DNA of 64,000 nt from Prosopocoilus inquinatus (GCA_036172665.1 CM069872.1:21307001-21371000); one strand, 5' to 3'; positions 40,686-53,947 are shown, counted from the stretch's first letter. Numbers and translations: made by a program. The notes: generated from the letters alone by a model not told the origin.

Positions 40686-41049
40686 CTGTAAGAAATTTAA
40701 AAGGTTAATTTCACCTGGCGAAAGGAATAATGTTACCTGTTATTAGTATTACAGAATTTTATCTTCAGTAAACCAGTTCACACTTATGAAATTGAAAAAA
40801 AAATCCTCCTACAATATTCTTTGTCTAGGACACTTCTTTAAATCAAAATCGGTAAGTCAATGTCTACGAATGTTGTCGTATACTTGCCTCATTCCCTTGT
40901 CTTGACTTTTCGCTGTTCAAATTGGAGGCTTCATCCAAAGCAAACTTTTTTACATTTTTTAAAAATCATCTTAATCATTAGAAATACAATGCTTCAGACC
41001 AAACATTAAATTCTGTTTCAACAAAAAAAATTTGTTAACGAGATATACG

Positions 41050-41350
41050 AGTTTAAATTTAGTTAACGTTTGAATAGTTCAGATTGGCGCGTAACGAATC
41101 TGTGACGTCAATGTATCCACAGCATCGAGAACTGAATAACGCTGCGGCGTATAACATGTATTCGTGCATTACCGAACGAAATCCGATCCGATTTATTCTA
41201 TACGATGCGGTAGCCGATTTTCTGTAGGGCATTAGTCATTGGTTTTGTCCGACATCAGTGGAGACCACACGTTCGAGAAATAGCTCGTTTTCTTACTTGA
41301 AGTTACACCTCCATTAAGTTTTATCATTTTATTGCATCGCGATGGCGCAG
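41050..41350. promoter_or_regulatory. Possible promoter or enhancer block with CRE-type site
   Basis: A region of more balanced composition about 400-700 bp upstream of the first known forked-like exon, with a perfect TGACGTCA palindrome (41103-41110, the CREB/ATF site) and several CpGs. It could be a promoter on the minus strand. No TATA or initiator was pinned down. Confidence 0.25.
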
Positions 41351-44017
41351 CAAGTAAACGTTAATAGGAATATACGGCATTTGTTTATTTTATGTGGCCG
41401 TTAGTGTTTCTCCTGTTCTTCAGATTATTCTTCGGATAGTAAACGGGTCCACACCAAAAAGTAGATGCAAATCCTGCAGTTTTCGGTCTGCTTAGACTAA
41501 ATTGGGGTTACGCGAAATGTATTATGAAGAAATCAAAAACAATAACACGAAAGCTTATGTAAAAGAGGCATTGCACCAGAAAAATCGTTTCAGATTTTCT
41601 TGTGTATGCAATAGTTCGGAATTTAAGAGCAAATTTTATTCTATTAAATATTTTTTATGAATATAAATGAATAAGCTAAATACTCGTCGGAGTTAAATGC
41701 CAAATGTCCGTTGTCTGCTTCACATCTTGTACAACACTGATAACATCCAAACTCTTTTTTTCGAAATATTAAAGGCCACCACATTTGATGCATTTTAACT
41801 TACGTTTTGCCTGCACAGTTTTTAGATTTCAAGCAAAACGGAGCGTGTGTGGGCTTAAAACGATATACAATGAAGGTTATGTCTATTGTTTTAAGCTCAC
41901 AAAATGCTCCGTTTTGCTTGACGTCTAAAAACAATGCTGGAAAAACGTAAGGTAAAATGCTTTAAAGCTAGTACACAGCTAGTAGTTCAGTGAGGATAGT
42001 AAAGATTAATTGCAAAGCGTGTTACGTACAAACTTCTATTTTCACCTTCCAATGGCTATTTTTAATTATTTTACTTCAATTTTCTTATGAAAACGTTTTC
42101 TTTTATCGAAGGTGTTCTTTCTAGCTAGCGAGATGTAGTCATGGTGATATAAACGGGCAATCTACTTTCTACAAGCCTGTAAAATTTTACGGGCTTGTAT
42201 AAAAGACCTGTAAAATTGTACAGTAATTAAAGTTATATTAATAATAATAAATACAGTAATCTGTTCCAGTAATGAACCGTTTACCATAAACAACAAAATT
42301 GACCGGTAAAATGTCATTTACTAAGAAGGTGGAAATAAAACACTTATTATTTACAGAGTTTTTGTGAAATTAAGTCAATAGGGGTAGATTACAGTTTTTA
42401 GAAGTCATTAAAATGGGTATTAGATATCAATAAAAAAATACTGTAGCAGAAGAAATAATTATCTAAATAATTATTTGAGATCCATACAGTCTAAAGAAAA
42501 ACCTTGATCGATAACTTTGCACGTGATTACAGAATAATCCGGCAACAGAGAAAAATGAATCATCGAAAGCTTCAAGAACACAGAATTATACGTCAATCGC
42601 CCACGCAGCAGAAAGTAGATCAACTCCAGGCATGTACTGGGTGTCCCGCGCCATGTGCTCACACTTCTAGAATCTTTATTTATTAATCGATTAACCTGAA
42701 TTTTGGAGACAATAAATTAAACAAAAAATGGAATTTTTCGATATATTGCTAGTCGTTACAGAACTTCCGGTTTCGCCGGAAGTGATAACAACTTTCTTAT
42801 TTTAAATAGAATACCCTATTTTTACACATTTAAAATCTACGGATCATTGCGAGTCCGAATACGTATCAATTGATAATTTTGATTTTCATGACAACGAAAA
42901 AAAAAACTTTTTTATTTTATTTTTAAAATCTAGAAAGCTATGAATCGCCTTTTTTCGATCTAATGCGATCAAGTGTTTCGAGAAAATCACTCCATTGATG
43001 GTATTTTGATTTTTAACATTTTTACAGTATTTGAAATTTTCATTAGGTCGTAACTCATTTTTTTTTAATAGAAACTCAAATGTTTCTTAGCTTAGTTCAA
43101 CAGAACATTTTTTTTTTGAGTACGTTGATACCAAATACGACATATTTTCTTTGAAAATAATTTAAAATAGAGCATGTCTTATTGAAATCTTACACTCCCT
43201 TTATCTCAAATGACTTTCAAAGAAAATATGGCGTATTTGGTGTCAGCGTACTCAGAAAAAATGTTCCGTAAATTTTAAATATATAAAAATATACCGGCTG
43301 TTTCAAATTGGGTGTGCACTGAAGGGATCTCCTAAACCGTAAGAGATGCAAATTTGGTTAAATGGAAGAAAAGTTGCACGAAGCAATGCCTAATTCGTTT
43401 TCATTAACAGAATAATTTTTTTCCGATTTCTTTTTGAGATATTAATAAAAATGTAATAATAAAATCAATTTTCTTTTTATCTCTGTATCTCTTTTATTAT
43501 ACATAATTTGGAAATTCTGATTTAACTTTCTACAGGCACTTTCTGAACCTCTGTGAAGCTGGCACCTCATTTTTCAAAAAAGTGATTTTTTATAGGAGTT
43601 CTGATAGCACCCCAAAGAGTTCTGGAGTTCTATGTCAAAATTAAAAAGAGTTCTAGCGGATTAAACATAAAAAAATGACTTAAAATTTGGGGTGCTAAGT
43701 TCACAAAACGGGATTTGAAAATTGGCTATAAAATGTTAATTGTTGGAAATAATTAATTTCATCATTAAGACTTTCTTTAAAACTATTGAGGTGCTATCCA
43801 GAACTCTAAACAGAATATCGAAATTTTGAAATTATATCTATATCCCCCTTCTTCTACAAAAGATCAGAACACAAAGAAACATTTTATATTTGGGTGTAGA
43901 GACCTATAAATGCAAAATAATTATTAGTTTAAGTACCATACTACTCTTAAAAGAAAAGAACCTCAAATTATTTATTTATTTATTTATTTTCATTTTACGC
44001 TTTGAGAACACTCGAGA

Positions 44018-44640
44018 ATTTTGTCAATGTGTAAAATGGAAATCTTTCCGTTCTGCATGGAGTTCTGGGTAGTACCCCGCGAGTGCTCACGATTGTCCTT
44101 AACGACCAAAGCGCTAACACCAAAAGTATAAAAGTTTCAGCGATTTTTCGTGTCTCGATTTGAAATTTTGTCAAAGTGTAAAATGGAAATTTTTCCGTTC
44201 TGCATGGAGTTCTGGGTAGCACCCCCACGAGTGCTCACGATTGTCCTTAACGACCAAAGCGCTAAAATCAAAAGTAAAAAAGTTCCAGCGATTTTTCGTG
44301 TCTCAATTTAAAATTTTGTCAAAGTGCAAAATGAAAATTTTTCTCGAACATTTTTCAGTTCTGCTTGGAGTTCTGGGTAGCACCCCACGAGTGCTCACGA
44401 TTGTCCTTAACGATCAAAGCGCTAACACCAAAAGTATAAAAGTTTCAGCGATTTTTCGTGTCTCGATTTGAAATTTTGTCAAAGTGTAAAATGGAAATTT
44501 TTCCGTTCTGCATGGAGTTCTGGGTAGCACCCCACGAGTGCTCACAACTATCCTTAACGACCAAAGCGCTAAAATCAAAAGTAATAAAATTTCAACGATT
44601 TTTCGTTTCTCGAAAGTGTCAGAGCGTAAAATGAAAAAAA
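44018..44640. repeat. Tandem array, about 147-bp unit, four-plus copies
   Basis: The landmark TTGTCAAAGT or close variants begins at 44021, 44168, 44316 and 44476, with a degenerate fifth near 44617. Each unit carries TGGAGTTCTGGGTAGCACCC, CGAGTGCTCAC and GACCAAAGCGCTAA. The third unit has a 13-bp insertion. It is the loop region of inverted arms. Confidence 0.85.
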
Positions 44641-45115
44641 AAAATTAACTTGAGGTTATTTTCTTTTAAGAGTAGTATGGTACTTAAACTAATAATTATT
44701 TTGCATTTATAGATCTCTACACCCAAATATAAAATGTTTCTTTGTGTTCTGATCTTTTGTAGAATAAGGGTTATACAGGAATTTCAAAATTTCGAGATTC
44801 TGTTTAGAGTTCTGGGTAGCACCCCAATAGTTCTAAAGAAAGTCTTAATGGTGAAATTAATTATTTCCAACAATTAACATTTTATAGCCAATTTTCAAAT
44901 TCCGTTCTGTGAACTTAGAACCCCAAATTTTAAAAGTCATTTTTTTATGTTTAATCCGCTAGAACTCTTTTTAATTTTGACATAGAACTCCAGAACTCTT
45001 TGGGGTGCTATCAGAACTCCTATAAAAAAATCACTTTTTTTTGCAAAATGAGGTGTCAACTTCACAGAAGTACTTTCTGATTCTGCTTCTAATAGGAATA
45101 AGAGAATTGAAGTCA

Positions 45116-45145
45116 AACGTTTCGTCTTTCCACGACCATCATCAG
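45116..45145 (-). ncRNA. Hammerhead-like core (inverted copy of 46354)
   Basis: On the minus strand CTGATGA, then TG, then a short GTC/GAC stem, then GAAACGTTT. It is part of an inverted arm whose partner is at 46354-46383. Confidence 0.4.
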
Positions 45146-46353
45146 TTTCGATTCTTTAAATACAACTTATCTCTTTTTATTATTCTAGTCGATAGCATTT
45201 TTTCTGGTGATTTCAGTGAGTATAATACTTAATATCTTTTTTCAAGTAAAGTTAGAATATGACAAACAAACTGATATAGTTTCGTCATGTTTTTCTTAAT
45301 AAGTAAATTTATTCCACTTTTTTTTATTTGTTAAGTATTAACAACTAACATTCAGTTGTCGGAAGAGGAAAAATCAATAAATATTGACTAAATGATATTA
45401 GGTGATTAACATAAACCGAATAAACAGCAGTATAAACATATTAAATTACAAGAACAAAATAAATGAGTTGAATACAAATTATAAAAGAACAAAGAAACAT
45501 TGAGTTTTGTGAAATAAATAAAGTAAAATAAATAAATTAAAGTAAATCGTCGAAATGTCCTCCACTGTTTTCAAGATACTCATTCGTCCTTAATCCTATG
45601 TGTTATCTAGCATGTCGAACCTTTTCTATAAGAATCTAATATTCGCCTTCTCAGTTCCCCGTTATTATTTATCTAAATGCTAGTCACTCTTTCAATGTCC
45701 AAAATATAAAGCCTACTTTATCCTGTTTAAATTATGGATGGTGGTCCCGATATACCGTGCCAAACTTTAACTGTTCAAAAGGAGTGACAACATTTAATAC
45801 CATTTTTGGACTTAACCACATTTAAAAAAAAGATAGTGAAGTGTTGAGAGCCACTGAGTGCTAAAGAAATTAAAAAAAAACATTGTTATAGAAAGTATCT
45901 TTCAAATTTATCACAAGAATATTCATTTTTAGCTTTGTAAAAGGTACTATTCAGTAATATCTAAATATTTTTAGTATAGTTAGTATTCACTTTTTCTTTT
46001 AACCCAATAGTGCGAGTCGAAATTTAAAACTAGGCTTTTTCATTCCTATACCAAAGCTGTGATACTAATCTAGCAAATTATATTAAAACTAGATATTTGT
46101 CGGTAAAAATTCATTTTCGTAAATGTAACGATACAGAAAAACTTTAAATAGTTTATTATAATTTACACTTTAGCTAAGAAAATGAACTAAAAATGTCAAA
46201 TTATGTATTAATTAAAATTTTCATATAAAAGCTGAATTATTTAAGCTTCAAATTAATATCAACTATTAAGTGTGACATATCATTACAATCAGGAGAAAAA
46301 ATGCTATCGAATAGAAAAATAAAAAGAGATAAGTTGTATTTAAAAAATCGAAA

Positions 46354-46383
46354 CTGATGATGGTCGTGAAAAGACGAAACGTT
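46354..46383 (+). ncRNA. Hammerhead-like core in fold-back arm
   Basis: CTGATGA (46354-46360), two unpaired bases, GTC stem, loop, GAC, then GAAACGTT. The catalytic-core residues match the hammerhead consensus, but stem II is short and offset by two bases. No coding remnant marks the parent element. Confidence 0.4.
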
Positions 46384-47429
46384 TGACTTCAATTCTGTTA
46401 CTCCTATTAGAAGCAGAATCAGAAAGTGCCTGTAGAAAGTTAAATCAGAATTTCCAAATTATGTATAATAAAAGAGATACAAGGAGAAAAAGAAAATTGA
46501 TTTTCTTACATTTTTATTAATATTTCAAAAAGAAATCGGAAAAAAAATATTCTGTTAATGAAAACGAGTTAGGCATTGCTTTGTGCAACTTTTCTTCCAT
46601 TTAACCGAATTTGTATCTCTTACGGTTTAGGAGATCCCTGCAGTGCACACTCAATTTGAAACAGCCGGTATAGGGTGTTCCATTTAAAATAAGAAAGTTG
46701 ATATCACTTCCGGCGAAACGGGAAGTCCTATGACGACTAGCGGTATGTCGAAAAATCCCATTTTTTATTTAGTATATTGTCTCCAAAATTCAGGTTAAGC
46801 GATTAATAAATAAAGATTGTAGAAGGGTGAGCACATGGCGCGGGACACCTGGTAAACCGAGAGATTTTCCGATAGCAAGAGAGAAGTCATCGATATACTG
46901 ATTATAGTGCAAGAACTATGTCTGTAAACTATGTGTTTCTTGCCTCATATTAATTCAGCTACGCAACCCCTAATACGTTACTTTTTGGTAAAAACGAGAT
47001 TGCCAATAAGGTTACGTTATATTTGTGCCCGGCGCCTCCACCAGATGTAACGTAACCTTATTGGCAATCTGGTTTTTACCAAGAAGTAACGTATTAGGGG
47101 TTGCGTAGCTGAATTAACGCGAGACAAGAAACATCAAGTGCATTTATTATCAGTATAAGATACACTAACATGTCAGAAGTAATCAGTATATCGATGACCT
47201 CTCTCTTGCTATCGGAAAATCTCTCGGTATATATGCCTGGAATTGACCTACATTCTGCTGCGTGGGCGATTGACGTGTAATTCTGTGTTCTTGAAGCTTT
47301 CGATGATTCATTTTTCTCAGTTGCCGGATTATTCTGTAATTACGTGCAACGTTATCGATCAAGGTTTTTCTTTACGTTGTATGGATCTCAAATTATTATT
47401 TAGATAATTATTTCTTCTGTTACAATACT

Positions 47430-47770
47430 TCTGGAAATATCTGAAGCAATAACACGGGGGAACAATGTTTATCCAAATTTCCCTTGAGATAGTTTTTTTC
47501 AACTGTTTTAAAGTTGAACAGGTATGCAGATTTCAAAACTGAAGTCAGTTTTATTCTGTCTCGTCAAGTTTTTTCTCTACAGCTTATTTTAATGGAAATT
47601 TTTTACCTTAATATGCAAAAGCAAAAGTTAAATAAAAATTATATTTTTAGCTCGTTTCTTTCTGCAATTATCACGAATGTGAACTACGCTTACGACAATA
47701 AAGTTAATAAACAGTTTGGTAAAAGAACTTTTACGATTTGCATCAACACAATTTGATTCATAGTAACTAT
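47430..47770. other. Short AT-rich stretch
   Basis: One 80-codon open frame (47514-47756) with no recognisable motif and strong AT bias; probably chance. Confidence 0.3.
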
Positions 47771-48098
47771 ACAAGGTGTTTATGGGAAGCCGCCACGATA
47801 GCTAACTTTCTTATTTGTATTTTTACGAAGTAACTTAAATAAGAAAAGTTTTAGGACATTTTCTCCTCGATCTAATGGTACTCTCAAAAAACAAATTACA
47901 ATCATGTTTTCGAGATTTTCCATTGGTTTCAACTTTTTTAAATGGAACATTAAGTTTTTCAAGACAATTGAAAATCTCAAAAACCATAAAACCGATGACA
48001 AAAGGTCCTAAAATTTTTCTAATTTAAGTTACTTCGTAAAAATACCAATAAGAGACTTAGCTATTGTAGCAGCTTCCCATAAATACCCTGTGTATAGC
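47771..48098. mobile_element. Fold-back MITE with AGGTGTTTATGGGAAGC ends
   Basis: ACAAGGTGTTTATGGGAAGC at the left pairs with GCTTCCCATAAATACCCTGT at the right, and GTATTTTTACGAAGTAACTTAA is mirrored inside. A partial copy lies at 13021-13130. No coding content. Confidence 0.75.
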
Positions 48099-48837
48099 TT
48101 TTGTATTATTTTCTGCAAACACTTTGTATGACTTTGACCAGAGAGAGGGTATCCGGTAGCTTGAATAGTTGACGTTATAGGCAAAAATTGGAGTCATTTT
48201 TGAATTCAGGTGCCAAAAGTTACTCAAAATCAGGTGTCAGTTTAAGATTTAAGTCAACAAAATTTGTGATTCCCTATGAATTAATCTTCTTTATTATTTT
48301 TTCCCATTGTAAATCTTTGAAAAATTGAATTCTGAAATTATCTTCCAGTGTGTGGAATTTTGAGAATATTCAAAAATTTGAAAAAGTCAATTTTTCCAGA
48401 AATTAAAGAAAACCAAGTTATTTTCTGGCCTTGATATTGTCCAATAAGCTGAGACTAACCCATTCCGAGTAATAATAATTTTCCAATTTTCGGATAACTC
48501 TATTTGCTAAGTAAAGTTGACTCGGTATGTTTGATAGGGGCTAAACAGATTTTCAGACATGCAGAAGTTATTGTATATATGTATTGAAAATAAATTAAAA
48601 AAAAAAAAACTAAACGTGCCCATTGCTTTATTCATAAGGCATATATGACACGGTGATGTTTCTTATATCAAATTTGCAGAAAAACTCACAAGGAAGTGTC
48701 AAATTGACCAACAACCATTCACTATGGCACTATGATAACGTGTCTCTGTCAATTTGTAACATATTTTTGCAAATTTTTTACAAAATTATCGTGTCATGGT
48801 TATAACGAATATGTCTGTAAATAGCAGTTGACCCTTG

Positions 48838-48966
48838 TCCGATGAAAATTCTAAATCTTTAATTTATAATCGGACATAATACAAATGGAAAAGCACTCAA
48901 TGTTTTGCTATCAGTGCAGTGCTTTTCCATTTATATTCTGTCCGGTTATAGATTAAAAATTTACAA
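48838..48966. repeat. Palindromic Penelope-like terminal fragment
   Basis: Arms centred near 48905 share AATGGAAAAGCACT and its complement plus CGGACA/TGTCCGG. The GTCCGATGAAAAT start is the complement of the terminal sequence of the Penelope-like pair at 32450. It is a related but distinct subfamily, with the hammerhead-like core lost. Confidence 0.5.
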
Positions 48967-49212
48967 TATATTTGTAATTAAAATTTTAACATTAATACAG
49001 TTTCTTGCTTGCTTTTATAGGACGTATCATCTCCCGTCTCCTCTCTTAATTTTATAATATGATAATTGTTCCGGATCGTCCGGTCTGAAAATGTTATATT
49101 TTTCCTTAATATTGACGTAAAGTAATGACGTAATGAGTCATCTTTCTGGCGGGATTGGACAAATTGCAGTTACGATGAGATATTTTAAATTTTATGTGAA
49201 TTAATTATTAAT

Positions 49213-49558
49213 TGCTGCGAATTTGGGGGTTCACAAATTATAGTCGTTAAATTTTCAGATCACTTTAATTATAAACTGTCGTTTTACACAATTAAAAATA
49301 CAATAGTAATGAGCTGCAACACTTGTCTATCAAATAACACTTCTACAAAATGTACTTTCTAATTATTCGGGGTATGAACCCTTCGCTGGCTAACTTCTCA
49401 CTGCCTAAATGGCGCGCGTGTGCGGACTTTTAAAGTAGATCTCTGTAACTTTAGTCGTTCTTGCTGGAACCATCGAGAAACTTCGATCACGTTCTGTGAT
49501 GCAAGATAGCATGACTCTCTACTAAAAATAGATCTATTTGCGCGTTACGGCTGTAACA
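49213..49558 (-). mobile_element. Solo LTR, Ty3/gypsy-like (copy 2)
   Basis: Homologous along its length to 28009-28340 (shared GGTTCACAAATTATAGTCG, CTTGTCTATCAAATAACACT and AAAAATAGATCT), with the middle promoter part diverged. Ends TG and CA; flanks TAAT and ATAT do not form a clear duplication. Confidence 0.75.
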
Positions 49559-50312
49559 ATATGTTCTTTTGTAGCTCTTTAGGTGTGCTATTTTTATTTA
49601 AAATTTTTTGTGTTGGACACCTTAACACCGGCAAAATTTCCGTAATAGTAATTATAAAAAATGAATTGTTACCAAAAATGTATTAAACATTATCCGTATC
49701 TTAGTGTTTATTATCACGGTTGTTTCCCCTCATGTTATTGAAAGAACAGACATAACAATACTGAACTTTTTTAAAACATGCGTAACGAAATGAGTCTTGC
49801 TTGTAACTAGACTTGCGTTTTCGCATTAATCAAGACATCAAAATTTTAAAGAAGTAAAAATATACATAAGCCTAGAAAGTATTTGAAAAGAGTTACACTT
49901 CAGGAAACCTGAAATCAAATCAACTGTTGTACATTTTGACTAATCGTGAGAAGTTTAATTATGAACCTCACTGTTGACAGTACGCTACATCAATTCCTTT
50001 CTTAAATCACTTATTAATAAGCATGAGATTTCAATAAGTACACGCCGTCGTTTCAGTAGCGCTGTAAAAATGTATCGAACAGGCACATTGTGTAATTGGA
50101 CGGTGAAAATAATTTACGGCGTTCTTACTAGATGACGCAATGTCGTAATAGAGGCAATATTGCTCTGTTTTTTGTTATACTGAGTAACACCATTGCTGTA
50201 GCGGCGTTAATTGTCTCCGCAGCCCTCGCGTTTTTTTTACACGCTAAGGTCTAATATCTTATATTGCCCGCTTCATTAGAATTTGAACCGCGCAAAATAT
50301 ATTTATCATATA
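49559..50312. other. Unassigned sequence
   Basis: Nothing recognisable on either strand. Somewhat higher CpG around 50040-50240, but no open frame of note. Confidence 0.4.
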
Positions 50313-50895
50313 TACCGGGTGTCCCGCGCCATGTGCTCACCTTTCTAGAATATTTATTTATTCATCGATTAACCTGAATTTTGGAGACGGTAAACTAAAC
50401 AAAAAATGGAATTTTTCGACATACTGACAGTCGTCATAAGACTTCCGGTTTCGCCGGAAGTGATATCAACTTTCTTATTTTAAATGGAACACCCTATATA
50501 TTTTCACAAATTTAAAATCTACGGAGCATTACGAGTCCGACTACGTATCAATTGTTAATTTTGGTTTCCACGACAACGAAAAAAAAAACTTTTTTATTTT
50601 TCAATCTAGAAAGCTGTGAATTGCATTTTTTCGATCTAATGCGATCAAGTGTTTCGAGAAAATCACTCCTTTGATGGCATTTTGATTTTTAACATTTTTA
50701 CAGTATTTGAAATTTTCATTAGCTCTTAACTCATTTTTTCGATAGAACCTCATATGTTTCTTAGCTTACTTCAACAGAACATTTTTTTCTGAGTGCTCTG
50801 ATACCAAATATGTCATATTTTCTTTGAAAGTCATTTGAAATAAAGGGAGTGTAAAATTTCAATAAGACATGCTCTATTTTAAATTATTTTCAAAG
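50313..50895. mobile_element. Single arm of a family A palindromic MITE
   Basis: Begins CCGGGTGTCCCGCGCCATG at 50315 and follows the left arm of 2711-3535 and 42637-43290 to the centre. It then stops abruptly at a CTACTAATTACTACTAATTA tract; the other arm is missing. Confidence 0.75.
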
Positions 50896-51477
50896 AATTA
50901 CTACTAATTACTACTAATTACTTGAAATCAACCGGCTAAAACTCAGGGGGTGGTTTAAACGATAGATTTCGATCCGTGCTTTCATATTCTGCAAACAGAA
51001 TGTTTATGCGAATACTGCATTAAAAGATATGGACGTTCAAAGTTAGTATTATTTTATTGCTGGGAATGCCATATTTAATTAATTTTCTAATTACTTTAAA
51101 TCAACCGGCTAAAACTTTCTGAAGGCATTATTAAATAGATATGTATGTTTACTTTATGACTACGTGAAAATTTTCAGTGAAAGCAATTGTTTTGGTGCGA
51201 TATATGAATAATGACTTATGCTGGTTTAAATAGTCATAGTTAACTTAATATCAAATATTTTTTCAGTTTCTTCATATGAGGGGAATCTACACGTTATACT
51301 CTTTGTAATAGATTAAATATTATTGATCTGTGATCGTTATTTTAGCGGTGGCAGCGTTTTGAAATTTCATAATTTTATTGCTGGAATTTTATTGCTAACT
51401 TCTCATCGGTTTAATGTTCGGGGTGACTCTAAATTCCGTGAATATGACTAAACCACACTTATCATTAATTTAACATT

Positions 51478-51640
51478 ATTTCATTCTGTTTCGTGCGAAT
51501 CGATTCATTCTGTGCGTGTAGTTTTCATTCCGTGCGTAACGATTTGATTCTGTATGAATCGAATCAGTTTAATGCGAATTGATTAGATTCCCCCCGAATT
51601 GATTCAGTTTTAGGCGAATCGATTCAGTTCAGTACTTCCT
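51478..51640. repeat. Degenerate GCGAATCGATTCAGTTT tandem repeats
   Basis: Six or seven imperfect units of about 24 bp built on CGAATCGATTCA with T-rich spacers. No coding. Confidence 0.65.
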
Positions 51641-52559
51641 GAATCGCACAAGCCGGATTAAGGTCTCCAACGAAAATACTCCTGTTCCCAATATTTGCTA
51701 ACACGTGCTCTCGCACTTCGTAAGATTTCAATTTTCAATTATCTGCACTATTTTTTCCCATTGGCTTTCTGTGAACTAAGTTTCAGTCAGTTACATTACA
51801 CAGAAAGAAGCAAAAGCAAACAGAACTAGAATAACTTTAACCTTGAAAAATACTCTCTCTCTTACTACAGCATATACAGAGACTACAATAAATTTCAGCA
51901 TAAAACGAATTCATTAAATATATGTCAATGCCATTTGTAATTAATAAATAACATAGTTAGTTACTGAACCCAAATGAATAACGTAATTTATTAAGATTGG
52001 ATTTCATAGCTAGTCTGATTCAAAAATATTTATTTATAAACAGATTGTATATTTTCAGTGAATAAACGCATGGTTTATTGTTTTCAGGTTTTCTTTATAG
52101 TTGTCATTGTAATTATTATCATTATTTCAAAACGCAATAGTTTTTTTCCACATATTTCAATTGATCACCTCGTCTCCAGGTTTGGCTTTTAATTGAGGGG
52201 CCTAAAATAAAATAAGTATAATATAAAGTATAAGTATATGTCTTTGAACAAATCTGTAATAATAATATCTGTCTGTATAAAAGAGATTGAAACGATTTCC
52301 ATCTTCTCAAAGCAACATTATCGAGCAGTTCTTACTCATAGAATAATATCTGTTGTATGAGGACAAGATTTTATGGTCTCGTTAATTTTTTGCCTATCTT
52401 TAGAATTTAGGTTTACTTGTAAATAATCGCATTCTTCTTTCGTGCTCGTCTTTCATTTTGCTATTTGATTTTATTTAATCTCCTACTTAGTTTCCACGCT
52501 GTACAATTAACTGATCGGCCTTTGTTTTTTTCCTTTTTCGATTTAATTTATTTTGATTT

Positions 52560-53600
52560 TTTAACAGATTGGATTTTTTTATCAGTTTATCGATAAATTT
52601 ATCAATTGATCGTCTTTTGTTTTTATTTACTCGACTTGAATTTATTTTATATTTTGATCCCTTCGACCGATCGCCATTTTTGTTTTCTTTTTTTTGCTAC
52701 TTGATTTTATTTATTGATTATCAATTGATTGTCTTTTGTGTTTTTTTTTGTTTACACGATTTGAAATTACTTTACATTTTGATCTCTTCGATAGATTTCC
52801 ATTTTTGTTTTCTCTTTTAAACGATTCGATTTTATTTATTGATTATCAATTAATAATCTTTTGTTTTTTTTTTGTTTACTCGATTGAAATTTATTTTACA
52901 TTTTGATATCTTCGATAGATTTCCATTTTTATTTTCTTTTTTGTGCGATTAGATTTTATTTTTTGATTATCAGTCGATCGTTTTTTGTTTACACGATTTG
53001 AATTTATTTTATATATTACATTTTACTTATTTATTATCAATTGATCGTCGTTTGTTTTTTTTTTTGTTTACATGATTTGAATTTATTTTATATTTTGATT
53101 CCTTCGATCGAGTGGGCCATTTTTTTTTCTTTTTTTAGGCGGTTTGATTTTTATATTTTAATATTTTTTTCTTAACAATTAACGATTATTTTTTTTTATA
53201 ATTTTCATTTTCTTTTGTTTTTTCTTTTGTTTGACTTTATTTGAAATGATTTCTTTATTTTTTAATTATCAGTTGGATCGTTGAATTTTGTTGTATTTTA
53301 TTTGTCGTTAATTCTATTTGAGTTTATTTCATTTTACATTTTTAATAATTAATAGTGAATAGTTTCTTGGGTACTAATTTAAATCTTTAAAATTAACAGA
53401 TTAAGTAACGTTTATATCGATTTGACATATTCTTACTTTTATAGATTTTTATTTTCGTCCGAGCTTTATCCACGATCGTCTTTTGTTTTTGTTTTATTAG
53501 ATTTGACGATATTTTATTTCTATTTTATCAATTAATCGTCTTTTTTTCTTTTTTATATTTCTTTATCTTATAATCAGTTTTTTATTTCATACTCATATGT
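52560..53600. repeat. T-rich minisatellite, about 120-bp unit
   Basis: ATCAATTGAT-type starts recur at 52601, 52720, 52845, 52968 and 53036. Units contain GTTTACTCGATTTGAATTTA, TTTTGATCCCTTCGATCGAT and TTTGTTTTCTTTTTT blocks. After about 53160 the repeat decays into T-rich sequence. An 83-codon frame (52569-52820) is just repeat sequence. Confidence 0.8.
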
Positions 53601-53885
53601 TTTATTTCACAATTTTACTCCTTTGTTTCCATCGTTAAATTTTTTTTCTCACTTTCAAATAACGACTTTTTCTGCTTTTTATAATGCAAAGAAGATAAAC
53701 TTTTCCCCTGCCCTAAGGGCCCCGCAAAAATTTCTCGCCCATGGCCTCCCTAATATTAAGGCCACCTCTGCTCGCTTTATTCTAAGCCCCTCAATTAATC
53801 CGTTACCTTTTTTTATTTTAGTTTTGAATGTTAAGTTGTTTCTGTTCATGTTTTTTTTTACATTTGTTTATTATGGATTTTTTTT

Positions 53886-53947
53886 TGACGTCATGCAGCC
53901 GATGTTCTTGAGACTTGAGGTTTTCTTTGACGTCATCGATGACGTCG
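53886..53947. promoter_or_regulatory. Cluster of three TGACGTCA-type sites
   Basis: TGACGTCA at 53886 and 53928 and TGACGTCG at 53940, the last two overlapping in a larger palindrome around ATCGAT. These are CREB/ATF-type palindromes. The cluster lies 300 bp before a CpG-rich block, so it may be part of a promoter. Confidence 0.35.

Larger units (their letters stand above)
42437..47430. repeat. 5-kb nested palindrome of fold-back elements
   Basis: Several inverted pairs are nested. The outermost arms are 42437-42634 and 47231-47430 (GCAGAAGAAATAATTATC and complement). Inside them are family A ends (GGTGTCCCGCGCCATGTG, 42637 and 46857). Inside family A, at a TA site, lies an element with ends CCGGCTGTTTCAAATTG (about 43296 and 46668). 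Within that are arms 43562-43990 and 44640-45068, enclosing a 147-bp tandem array, and a second pair, 45063-45210 and 46270-46440. A separate palindrome fills 46855-47229. Nothing codes: the open frames here are in the arms or tandem units. Confidence 0.8.

Noticed and set aside
40882..40935. A 5' coding exon of the forked-like gene ending at a GC donor
   Set aside because: Phase matches, but no acceptable acceptor or start codon lies between it and an in-frame stop; kept only as a candidate in the findings.
44018..44640. CRISPR-like appearance of regularly spaced repeats
   Set aside because: Units are 147 bp and continuous, with no unique spacers, in a eukaryotic fold-back context.
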